Shown here piece by piece: positions 17,104-24,706 of a stretch of DNA of 31,216 nucleotides. This DNA is from Chromatiales bacterium (lineage in GTDB: Bacteria; Pseudomonadota; Gammaproteobacteria; UBA6429). The translations under genes and the position numbers were made by a program. The first letter of the stretch is position 1, and the number at the start of each line of letters is the position of its first letter. The notes under the pieces were generated by a model. It saw only the letters and a program-made list of their open reading frames with translations, was not told the origin of the DNA and searched no databases. Location of the stretch: positions 1 through 31,216 of the forward strand of contig JALTJN010000513.1 of the NCBI GenBank assembly GCA_027076405.1. The letters are read 5' to 3'.

Positions 17104-18510
17104 ATGTCCATCCGGACCCGTTTTGCCCCCAGTCCAACCGGTTATTTACATATTGGTGGTGCCCGTACAGCCCTTTTTGCCTGGCTTTATGCCCGCAAGC
17201 ATGGCGGTAAATTTATTTTACGTATTGAAGATACTGATCTTGAGCGTTCGACAGAAGAGTCGGTCAATGCCATTCTTGAAGGTATGGCATGGATGGGGCT
17301 GGATTACGATGAAGGTCCTTTTTACCAGACCCACCGTTTTGATCGCTATGAAGAAGTTATTCAGCAACTTTTAGATGATGGTAAAGCATATCGTTGTAAC
17401 TGCTCAAAAGAACGCATTGATAAGTTGCGTGAAGAACAAATGGCGGCAAAAGAGAAACCGCGTTATGACGGTCATTGTCGTGGTAAAGATATTTCAGCTG
17501 ACGAACCGCATGTCATTCGTTTTGCAAACCCGCAAGAGGGAGCTGTACAGTTTGATGACTTGGTACGCGGTTCAATTACCGTACAAAACAGTGAGCTTGA
17601 TGATTTAATCATTAAACGTACAGATGGTTCACCAACCTATAATCTTTCTGTTGTGGTTGATGATCTGGATATGAAAATCAGCCATGTTATTCGTGGTGAT
17701 GACCATATTAATAATACACCCCGGCAAATTAATATACTAAAAGCCATGGGGCACGAAGCACCCACTTATGCACATGTACCGATGATTCTGGGAGAAGACG
17801 GTGCACGTTTATCGAAGCGTCATGGTGCAACCAGCGTCATCGATTATCGTGAAATGGGATATTTACCTGAGGCGGTAATGAACTATTTAGTACGCCTAGG
17901 CTGGTCATCAGGTGATCAGGAGCTTTTTACTCTGGATGAAATGATTTCATTGTTTGATGTGGTTGATGTTAATAAAGCACCATCAACTTTTAACACGGAA
18001 AAATTACAATGGATTAATGCGCAGTATCTCAAAGAAGAAGATGCTTCACGTGTTGCACAATTGTTGAGTGTGCATTTAGGTAATCTTGGCATTGATCCTT
18101 CCGAAGGTCCTAATCTGGAAGAGGTGGTCGTTGCCCAGCGTGAACGAGCACAAACACTTGTTGAGCTGGCTGAAGTGAGTCAGTTTTATTATCGCGACTT
18201 TGAACAGTTTGATGAAAAAATGGCAAAGAAGCAGCTTCGTCCGGTTGCTGTCGAAGTACTACAAACGGCACAAGCTGATCTAAATGCATTAGAAAACTGG
18301 GACATAGAATCTATTCATGATGTGATTCATGGTGTTGCAGAAAAGCTTCAAGTAAAAATGGGCAAAGTTGGAACCCCATTACGGGTCGCCGTCACCGGTG
18401 GAGCACCATCACCCAGTTTAGATTTAACCGTCTATTTAATTGGTAAAGAAGCATGCAGCAGGCGCATTGATAAAGCATTAGAATATATAACAAATAGAGC
18501 AGAAGCATAG
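17104..18510 (+). CDS. gltX: Glutamate--tRNA ligase
   Basis: A 468-residue class I aminoacyl-tRNA synthetase that charges tRNA-Glu. The ATP site motif is [11 protein letters not shown] (HIGH type) and the second signature is LSKRHGA at 236-242 (KMSKS type). The zinc-site cysteines C98, C100 and C125 are kept, but E. coli H127 is G127 here; H124 may substitute. The length matches the bacterial discriminating enzyme. The start is well supported by GGAGAG before the ATG. Its substrate tRNA-Glu is encoded 2.3 kb downstream. Confidence 0.97.
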   Translation: MSIRTRFAPSPTGYLHIGGARTALFAWLYARKHGGKFILRIEDTDLERSTEESVNAILEGMAWMGLDYDEGPFYQTHRFDRYEEVIQQLLDDGKAYRCNCSKERIDKLREEQMAAKEKPRYDGHCRGKDISADEPHVIRFANPQEGAVQFDDLVRGSITVQNSELDDLIIKRTDGSPTYNLSVVVDDLDMKISHVIRGDDHINNTPRQINILKAMGHEAPTYAHVPMILGEDGARLSKRHGATSVIDYREMGYLPEAVMNYLVRLGWSSGDQELFTLDEMISLFDVVDVNKAPSTFNTEKLQWINAQYLKEEDASRVAQLLSVHLGNLGIDPSEGPNLEEVVVAQRERAQTLVELAEVSQFYYRDFEQFDEKMAKKQLRPVAVEVLQTAQADLNALENWDIESIHDVIHGVAEKLQVKMGKVGTPLRVAVTGGAPSPSLDLTVYLIGKEACSRRIDKALEYITNRAEA

Positions 18511-18514
18511 TATT

Positions 18515-18638
18515 GGCCACGAAGGCCACCAAGAACACGAAGAAAAAGATATAAAAACGACTGAGGCTCGGGACACAATATTTCCCTTTTATATTCTAGT
18601 GGTTAACGATTTTTTTTCCTTTGTGTTCTTCGTGGCTA
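18515..18638. repeat. Imperfect inverted-repeat element between gltX and glnS
   Basis: Left part 18515-18546 (GGCCACGAAGGCCACCAAGAACACGAAG...) is the near reverse complement of right part 18618-18638 (TTTGTGTTCTTCGTGGC). The repeated word CACGAAG/CTTCGTG recurs three times. Similar CACGAAG-rich sequences occur as dispersed intergenic repeats in several proteobacterial genomes (general knowledge). The element fills almost the whole 150-bp gap and has no reading frame. Confidence 0.65.
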
Positions 18639-18660
18639 CACAAATATTTAAGGTTTAATA

Positions 18661-20358
18661 ATGAGTGATACAGAAACTACAAAGCCCCGCCATTTTATTC
18701 AGCAATATATTGATGCTGATATCGCTGCTGGAAAAAATGACGGTAAAGTGGCTACCCGTTTTCCACCGGAACCTAATGGTTATTTACATATTGGGCACGC
18801 AAAATCTATTTGCTTAAATTTTGGTATCGCTAAAGAATTTAATGGTACCTGCAATTTACGTTTTGATGATACCAATCCGGGTAAAGAAAAAGAGGAGTTC
18901 GTAAGAGCGATTGAACAAGATGTAAAGTGGTTAGGTTTTGAGTGGAATAAAGAAGTCCATTATGCCTCTGATTATTTTGAACAGCTTTACAATTTTGCTA
19001 TTGAGCTTATTAAAGCGGGTAAAGCCTATGTTTGCGATTTAAACGCTGAAGAAGTGCGTGCTTATCGGGGGACGTTACAAGAAGCCGGTAAAGATAGTCC
19101 GAACCGAAACAGAAGCGTTGAAGAAAATCTGGAATTATTTGCAAAAATGCGGGCAGGTGATTTCGCAGATGGTGAACGTGTGTTGCGTGCAAAAATTGAT
19201 ATGTCTTCACCTAATATGAATATGCGTGATCCAACATTGTATCGTATTCGTCATGGCATTATTCACCATCAAACAGGTGAAGCATGGTGTATCTATCCTA
19301 TGTATGACTACACACATCCTATCTCGGATGCATTAGAGGGGATTACTCATTCATTATGTACGTTAGAGTTTGAAGATCATCGCCCTTTGTATGACTGGGT
19401 ACTCGATAACATTACGATTGATTGTCATCCGCAACAGATTGAATTTTCCCGTTTGAATTTACAGTACACCATTGTCAGTAAACGTAAGCTGACCCAGCTG
19501 GTCGATAATAATCATGTCTCTGGCTGGGATGACCCGCGTATGCCTACTATTGCGGGGTTACGTCGTCGAGGTTTCACGCCTGCATCGATTCGCGATTTTT
19601 GTGATCGAATAGGGGTGACCAAAGCAGATAACTCGATTGAAATGGGCGTACTAGAAAACTGTATTCGCGAAGATCTAAATGAAATTGCACCACGCCGAAT
19701 GGCGGTAATGAACCCATTAAAAGTGGTCATAGAAAATTATCCCGATGACAAGGTAGAGCTGTTAGAAGCGCCGAATCATCCGCAAAAAGAAGAGATGGGA
19801 AAACGTACCATCGAGTTTAGCAAAGAAGTATATATCGATAGAAATGACTTTAAAGAACAAGCTAACAACAAGTACAAACGCCTGAAAACGGGCGGAGAAG
19901 TGCGCTTACGTAATGCTTATGTGATTCGCTGTGACGACGTTATTAAAGACAGTAACGGCGAAATAACAGAGCTGCGTTGTAGCTATGATCCTGACACGCA
20001 CAACAAAAATCCGGCAGATGGCAGAAAAGTGAAAGGGGTTATTCACTGGGTTTCTGCCTCTCGGGGGATTGAGGCTGAAGTTCGTTTATATGACCGTTTA
20101 TTTACGCATGCAAACCCGGACGCGGCCGCTAAAGAGTGTAAAGAATTTACCGATTATATTAATCCAGAATCATTAGTGACGCTGGAACCATGTTATCTCG
20201 AAGCGTCACTTGAACATGCCGAAGCGGGCGAACGATTCCAGTTTGAACGTGAGGGGTATTTCTGCCGAGATAGTGAAAATTCAGTCAATGGTAAACCCGT
20301 TTTCAATCGTACAGTGACATTGCGCGATACCTGGGCAAAAATCGAGGCTGCGGGCTAA
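18661..20358 (+). CDS. glnS: Glutamine--tRNA ligase
   Basis: A 565-residue class I synthetase charging tRNA-Gln, found mainly in gamma- and betaproteobacteria. It has the [13 protein letters not shown] signature, the VSKRKL second motif, and a full C-terminal anticodon-binding beta-barrel region. The ATG follows AAGG at a normal distance. It lies 150 bp after gltX; both enzymes belong to the same subclass, and glnS arose from a eukaryotic-type gluRS (established knowledge). Confidence 0.98.
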   Translation: MSDTETTKPRHFIQQYIDADIAAGKNDGKVATRFPPEPNGYLHIGHAKSICLNFGIAKEFNGTCNLRFDDTNPGKEKEEFVRAIEQDVKWLGFEWNKEVHYASDYFEQLYNFAIELIKAGKAYVCDLNAEEVRAYRGTLQEAGKDSPNRNRSVEENLELFAKMRAGDFADGERVLRAKIDMSSPNMNMRDPTLYRIRHGIIHHQTGEAWCIYPMYDYTHPISDALEGITHSLCTLEFEDHRPLYDWVLDNITIDCHPQQIEFSRLNLQYTIVSKRKLTQLVDNNHVSGWDDPRMPTIAGLRRRGFTPASIRDFCDRIGVTKADNSIEMGVLENCIREDLNEIAPRRMAVMNPLKVVIENYPDDKVELLEAPNHPQKEEMGKRTIEFSKEVYIDRNDFKEQANNKYKRLKTGGEVRLRNAYVIRCDDVIKDSNGEITELRCSYDPDTHNKNPADGRKVKGVIHWVSASRGIEAEVRLYDRLFTHANPDAAAKECKEFTDYINPESLVTLEPCYLEASLEHAEAGERFQFEREGYFCRDSENSVNGKPVFNRTVTLRDTWAKIEAAG

Positions 20359-20393
20359 TAAACATAAAAAGTTATGAATTTTGAAGAAATTTA

Positions 20394-20422
20394 TTGACAT
20401 AATTGGTCTGCTAACGTAAATT
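20394..20422 (+). promoter_or_regulatory. Sigma-70 promoter of the tRNA-Ala unit
   Basis: A perfect -35 box TTGACA (20394-20399), a 17-base spacer, and a -10 box TAAATT (20417-20422), followed by GCGCGC directly at the expected start. A GC-rich discriminator is the hallmark of stable-RNA promoters under stringent control. The start would fall about 8-10 bases before the mature tRNA. Confidence 0.8.
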
Positions 20423-20437
20423 GCGCGCTCTCTTACA

Positions 20438-20513
20438 GGGGCTATAGCTCAGCTGGGAGAGCGCTACACTGGCAGTGTAGAGGTCGGCGGTTCGATCCCG
20501 CCTAGCTCCACCA
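20438..20513 (+). tRNA. tRNA-Ala (anticodon GGC)
   Basis: A complete 76-base tRNA with anticodon GGC at 20471-20473, CCA encoded. The acceptor stem has the G3-U70 wobble pair that identifies alanine tRNAs. It is the first gene of a unit that appears to continue through a small protein gene to tRNA-Glu. Confidence 0.97.
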
Positions 20514-20563
20514 AATACTGGGAAATGTTTACATGACTATGACCTGTATGAAGAAACGAGCAA

Positions 20564-20761
20564 ATGCATAAAGCAGGAAGATTTTCTGTTATAGCAGGAA
20601 TTTTGCTCATCGTTATTGGTATGGTGATCGGTTTTACGCTTCTTTTTAAAGAAGGCGAAAAAGCGATAATATGGCTTGGCACCATCATACCATTAGGATT
20701 TATTGTCTTGTTAACCGGCATGGTGACAACACTTTTATCCGAACGAAACGACGAAGACTAG
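20564..20761 (+). CDS. Small two-helix membrane protein, function unknown
   Basis: A 65-residue protein starting at the ATG after AAGAAACGAG. There are two hydrophobic helices, about residues 8-27 (VIAGILLIVIGMVIGFTLLF) and 36-58 (IWLGTIIPLGFIVLLTGMVT), with a charged loop (KEGEK) and an acidic tail (ERNDED). I do not recognise the family. It lies 50 bp after tRNA-Ala and five bases before tRNA-Glu, with no promoter or terminator visible, so it is probably carried on the tRNA transcript and must be cut out of it. An intact frame, start site and regular helices make it likely real. Confidence 0.7.
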   Translation: MHKAGRFSVIAGILLIVIGMVIGFTLLFKEGEKAIIWLGTIIPLGFIVLLTGMVTTLLSERNDED

Positions 20762-20766
20762 TTTTA

Positions 20767-20842
20767 GTCCCCATCGTCTAGAGGCCTAGGACACCGCCCT
20801 TTCACGGCGGTAACAGGGGTTCGACTCCCCTTGGGGACGCCA
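20767..20842 (+). tRNA. tRNA-Glu (anticodon TTC); integration site
   Basis: A complete 76-base tRNA, acceptor GTCCCCA/TGGGGAC, anticodon TTC at 20801-20803, discriminator G and encoded CCA. The accessory region begins right at its 3' end, and the recombinase frame on the other strand runs into it and stops at 20802, inside the anticodon loop. The tRNA itself is intact. Confidence 0.97.
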
Positions 20843-22330
20843 TATTAACCCTATCTGCTACCGGTATGCGGTAGCAGATACGGCAATTAAGGCTTTCAGA
20901 GTCTAATTCAATGTAATCAACGAAGGCGGCAATAGCCTCCTTCTTTGGTTCATCTAAACCTTCGGCTATGTTTTGTAACACGGTTTTTATATTCTCTTCG
21001 GTAATTGTTGCGAGTGCTGTTTGTGAGGCGTGTTCACGTTCTAGCTCGGTAATTTCATCTGCATAAGCTTTTCTTACTTTTTCCAGCTCATTAACTTTAC
21101 GCAAAGCGGGTGCAGGGTCATCGAGGTCTGCTGCTAAATCCATTGTTCTGGAGATACGCTTATTAGTATCGTTTAGTAGTTTCTTGGTTTCAGCTAATTC
21201 AGGTGGTGGTTTAATATCGTTGCATTTTTTAACTTCTTTCAACATGGCTTCCATAAAGTTAGATGAAATCATGTCGTCGGAAAGTTGTTTTAATATTGGT
21301 TTATCAATATCTTTGCGTAATACATAGCGACCTTTTTTACCATCTTTAGCTTTTATTCGGTAATGCTTACCTGAGCCTTCCCAAGATCGCCCATTGGGTG
21401 TTTTTAATAGCCCTGTTAGCAGACAAGAAGAACCTGCTGCTTTGGCTTTTGCTCTGGCTTGGCTGGCTGTACTTGTCTCTAAATGAGTGATTAATATTTC
21501 AGCTTCAACATCAGAAATTAACGCTCTATGTGTTTTTTTTTTATTATCCAATGGTCGCGTGGCTTGCGTTTACGGCCATTTTTATAACCCTTGTCTATAA
21601 TAAATTCATTTCTTACGTTCCACACGGTATGGCCGGCATAGGTAAGGGCATTCCACTCTAAATCCACTAATGAGCTAACAGAACCTTGAATGCCTGAGCT
21701 GTCTTTTGCTGCCTTGCGAGTGGCACCATGTGCTCGTGCTTTCAAGTATCGTTTAACTGATGGGGCTTGTTCATCTAGTTCAAGTGTAGATTTTTTGACT
21801 TCTTTTCAATCACGAACAGCGCCTGTTGAAGTATGCTTTAATTTATACCCTCGTGGCGCTCGACCCCCGGCACGAAAGCCCTGATTAATATTCTCAGCCA
21901 TACCAGCCAGACCTTTTTCTTTCGACATCATCGAGTGAACAACGTCCATTGCTTCAAGCACATTTTCTAGTATAACTTTTGATATTGGATCAACATCAGG
22001 CATTTTTGCATAAATAATATCTATATCACGGCGTGTTAATTCATATTTGAAAACAGGAGCAAAATATTGTTTACGAGAAAGACGTGATGTATCGAGCATT
22101 AATAATGTGTTCCAGTTTCGGCTGGATGAACGCATATCAACAAGTAGTTTTTGAAATTCAGGTCTTCGCTCATCTTTTGCTGATACAACTGGATCAGCAT
22201 ATTCATGAACAATGGTTATATTTTTTTCTTTAGCAAGTTTTGTAAGTAGTCGGCGTTGTGCATCGATAGAAACATCTGATCTATCTTTGGAGCTTCGAAG
22301 GTATAATGCTGCTTTTATATTTTTTTGCAT
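20802..22330 (-). pseudogene. Large serine recombinase, broken by a stop codon and a frameshift
   Basis: Joined together, the pieces give a recombinase of about 509 residues. The resolvase domain comes first (AALYLRSSKDRSDVSIDAQ, catalytic serine probably S14; LDTSRLSR further on), then a Recombinase domain (RAGGRAPRGYKL to HRALISDVEAEIL) and a coiled-coil C terminus. There are two lesions. An in-frame TGA at 21806-21808 lies where relatives would have a sense codon; the frame continues unbroken after it. A frameshift occurs in a run of ten A at about 21532-21541, where 11 A would restore the frame. The zinc-ribbon cysteines usual in this family are not seen. The last dozen residues (SPRGVEPLLPP) are encoded by the antisense of tRNA-Glu. 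It was probably the integrase of the adjacent island and is now likely inactive, unless both lesions are bypassed. Confidence 0.85.
20852..20880. repeat. 12-bp perfect inverted repeat next to tRNA-Glu
   Basis: TATCTGCTACCG (20852-20863) and CGGTAGCAGATA (20869-20880) with a five-base loop, ten bases past the tRNA end and inside the recombinase C-terminal frame. It has no T run, so it is a poor intrinsic terminator. It may be part of the attachment site or an RNA hairpin that protects or processes the tRNA 3' end. Confidence 0.75.
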
Positions 22331-22478
22331 GAGCGTGATTTTCCCGATAGGTTGATTTCTGTTTAGGACAACTCGGTTTGTTAAACTCCATTTTGATAAG
22401 CGACCTTACCACATCATCAACAATAGGCTCTACTGGAGGTACTCCTATAGAAGGTAATATGTTGATTTTATTTTTCAT
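22281..22478 (-). CDS. Possible small protein upstream of the recombinase, uncertain
   Basis: A 65-residue open frame, ATG start, directly upstream of the recombinase on the same strand and overlapping its start by 50 bases. The N-terminal half (INILPSIGVPPVEPIVDDVV) is neutral and the C-terminal half is lysine-rich. There is no recognisable domain and no good ribosome site. Small genes of this kind can precede serine integrases, but chance is equally possible in such an AT-rich stretch. Confidence 0.3.
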   Translation of the reverse strand: MKNKINILPSIGVPPVEPIVDDVVRSLIKMEFNKPSCPKQKSTYRENHAHAKKYKSSIIPSKLQR

Positions 22479-22897
22479 ATCGTAGTAACTTACTTATTTT
22501 TATCTGTTGTTGCCTTTAAAAGAATATAGTTTTTATACATTCCGTAAGAGGTGGAAGTTGTTAAAACTATTTATGGTTTATTTAAATATAATATTGAATA
22601 GATGATCTGTTAAGGGCTTTTTTATTTTGAACTAAAATAAAAATGTAGTTTGTGTATTTAAATATATATTTAATGCGTCATATTAATAATCGACAAAATA
22701 TTTCAGCCTTGTTGAAGGTTGGCGTTCAGAAAAAAGTGAAGTTTTTTAAACTACAATTAATATTGTTAAAGCAGGAAATGGATAGCTGGTTTTATAATTA
22801 TAATGTTCACGCATCGATGATTTTAGAATGTTATACTTAAACGTTAACTTAGGCAGTTACACAGAAATGGTTATTAGTCTCATCATTGTGGTTCGAT
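22479..22897. other. AT-rich gap between the recombinase and the CoiA-like gene
   Basis: 419 bp that are clearly more AT-rich than the flanks. A 62-codon plus-strand frame (22652-22840) contains a stretch (LKQEMDSWFYNYN) faintly like the integrase-core C terminus of IS481/IS3-type transposases (LxxWxxYYN), but the frame is short, has no terminal repeats, and I do not call it a gene. No RNA gene, terminator or repeat is evident. Confidence 0.5.
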
Positions 22898-24613
22898 TTA
22901 TTGTCCATTTTTTAATTTATTAAATATGCCTATTGCCTTTTTCTCACCAATTGTTTTATTGATGTATACCTTAACGTTATCATGCTCCACAGCTTTGAGT
23001 GATTGATGAAGCTTTGCTTGTTTGTTGTTTTTTTCAAACAACTTTTCATCTGCAATATCCCAATTTTTATAATCATGTAAATATTGACAGCCACAAAGAG
23101 GGCATGGCATTTTAGGTGAGAGATCAAATAAAGTGAACTGACAGTTGACACATACCAAAACATTATGGGTTGCAGTGCTTCTCGCCCAGTGCTCAATAAT
23201 AGCTAACTGGTTTCGTCTTCGCTCATGATGCCCAAGTTCTTGCATGGGTTGTTGAATTATATCCTTCCCTTTAATCCGATATTGTTTGTCAAGCAGATTG
23301 GCTTCTTGCATCATTTCAAAATACTGGTGAATGACTTGATTCAAGTACACAAAACACTGACTTTCCTGCCCAGATAAATAATCCCGGTACGCCTCGTCTT
23401 TATCCAGCCAGCATTTTTGATATATTGGCCAGATCGCATGATATGGTTCTATAAGTCCATATTTATCAATACACCAGCGTAATACCTCCCTTGGATATAA
23501 TGTTTGCCCTAGGTATTGGGCTTGATGAATAAATGTTAAATAGATATCCGCCCGCCAAACACTTTCAACACAATTAATGATGGTAGAGCTATCAAGATTT
23601 TCTCGCGTAAACAACTCCGGTAACGTGTGTACTTCGATCCCCGTCGTTTTGATAAAGCCTGACCAAAAAACATTTTGATCCTGCTGATTTACTTCATTTT
23701 GTCTTTGTTTGACTTCATCAGGAGCGGTTGTCTCACATAATATTTTTAGTACGTCTTTATGTGCCTCTCGCCATTGAACTCGCTCTTGTTCAACCTTTTC
23801 CGCGAGCACTTGTTTGTTTTTTTTCTGTGATTCTTTAAGCTTTTTGTGAAATTGTTCGTCGTAGTTTCGAGTATCTTTTTCTGCCTGCAGTCGGCGCTCT
23901 ATCCTCGCTTCTCTTTCTCGTTCTTTTGCCAGCTGCCTATTTAAAACGGCTACTTTCCTTTCAAGTTTGTTTCTTAGTCTGGAACGTATGTCTTTCTCAT
24001 CGGTATTAACGATCCAATGACGTGGCGCCCACCGTAACACATCGCTTTTAAGTGATTCATAATCAGATACATTGTGGCCATACGTCTTATAATCCAATGA
24101 TACCTCAATACAATTCGTGTTCACTTTCTTTAGTTTTGCAGCTTTTTCTTCATTAACCGCATTGGTGACATGAATTTCAATAAAGTATTTTTCCTTGTCC
24201 TTTGTTATGGCCTCGATATCAGGTTTAAATTCAGAATAATCGACTTCAGCAATAACTGATTCAAAACTAATCCATTTTTCATTGACCTGCTCTTTCTCAG
24301 ATATGATGTCTCCATTATCTGCTTCAAGATCTTCCCAATATGATTCTGCTGGTAAAATTATCCGCTTCTCTTCTTCGATAATTTGCTTACCTAATCGATG
24401 CAGTATGGTTTCTAGCCCACCTTTGCAGTCTGTCGTTACACTATGTGCAAAATGGTGACGTTTTTTATTCTTTGGGTTATTTCTGGCAATTAACGCTGTC
24501 CCACATTCGGCACAAACACACCCGCAGGGCTTTCCATTTGGCACATCATCAACGTGCACCAAAGTGTCTCCTAGCAAGGCGTATTCATTTAGCAGGGTTA
24601 ATTTTTTTCTCAC
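22898..24613 (-). CDS. CoiA-like nuclease with N- and C-terminal zinc ribbons
   Basis: A 571-residue protein. The N terminus has the CoiA-type zinc finger: CAEC at 34-37, then KRHHFAH ending at H57. A PD-(D/E)xK-like nuclease core follows: KPDIEA with D132, then YFIEIHVT with E146 and H148 where CoiA relatives have E-x-Q. Residues about 205-285 are a highly charged coiled coil. The rest is an uncharacterised helical part, and a second zinc ribbon (CVNC 488-491, CPLCGC 504-509) lies near the end. CoiA is named for Gram-positive competence, where it processes incoming DNA; this protein is longer than CoiA and carries an extra region. The start is GTG, with AGAG upstream. It is divergent from the DinG-like helicase, 93 bp away, so the pair probably forms one system. 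Acting on foreign or branched DNA is an inference. Confidence 0.75.
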   Translation of the reverse strand: MRKKLTLLNEYALLGDTLVHVDDVPNGKPCGCVCAECGTALIARNNPKNKKRHHFAHSVTTDCKGGLETILHRLGKQIIEEEKRIILPAESYWEDLEADNGDIISEKEQVNEKWISFESVIAEVDYSEFKPDIEAITKDKEKYFIEIHVTNAVNEEKAAKLKKVNTNCIEVSLDYKTYGHNVSDYESLKSDVLRWAPRHWIVNTDEKDIRSRLRNKLERKVAVLNRQLAKEREREARIERRLQAEKDTRNYDEQFHKKLKESQKKNKQVLAEKVEQERVQWREAHKDVLKILCETTAPDEVKQRQNEVNQQDQNVFWSGFIKTTGIEVHTLPELFTRENLDSSTIINCVESVWRADIYLTFIHQAQYLGQTLYPREVLRWCIDKYGLIEPYHAIWPIYQKCWLDKDEAYRDYLSGQESQCFVYLNQVIHQYFEMMQEANLLDKQYRIKGKDIIQQPMQELGHHERRRNQLAIIEHWARSTATHNVLVCVNCQFTLFDLSPKMPCPLCGCQYLHDYKNWDIADEKLFEKNNKQAKLHQSLKAVEHDNVKVYINKTIGEKKAIGIFNKLKNGQ

Positions 24614-24706
24614 ATCTTTTCTCTATTGTATTTTATTTCTCAATATTATCATGTACCTGATATGATATTGTATTTACTCATTTATATTGTTTATTAATTA
24701 CTACGC
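24614..24706. promoter_or_regulatory. Shared divergent promoter region of the nuclease/helicase pair
   Basis: 93 bp, strongly AT-rich, between two divergent starts. It holds an imperfect palindrome around TATCAT-N9-ATGATA (about 24647-24667), a plausible operator, and a weak plus-strand promoter candidate (TTGTAT, 17 bases, TTATTA). The layout means both genes are probably controlled together. Confidence 0.45.

Noticed and set aside
17093..17608. Two plus-strand frames overlapping the start of gltX
   Set aside because: They are out-of-frame shadows of gltX, which has clear catalytic motifs and a ribosome site.
20464..20721. Minus-strand frame of 85 residues ending in GGIEPPTSTLPV
   Set aside because: That ending is a well-known artefact of reading a tRNA gene backwards; the frame is antisense to tRNA-Ala and the small membrane protein.
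22652..22840. Transposase remnant or small protein
   Set aside because: The likeness to IS481/IS3 integrase ends is faint, with no terminal repeats and no catalytic residues.
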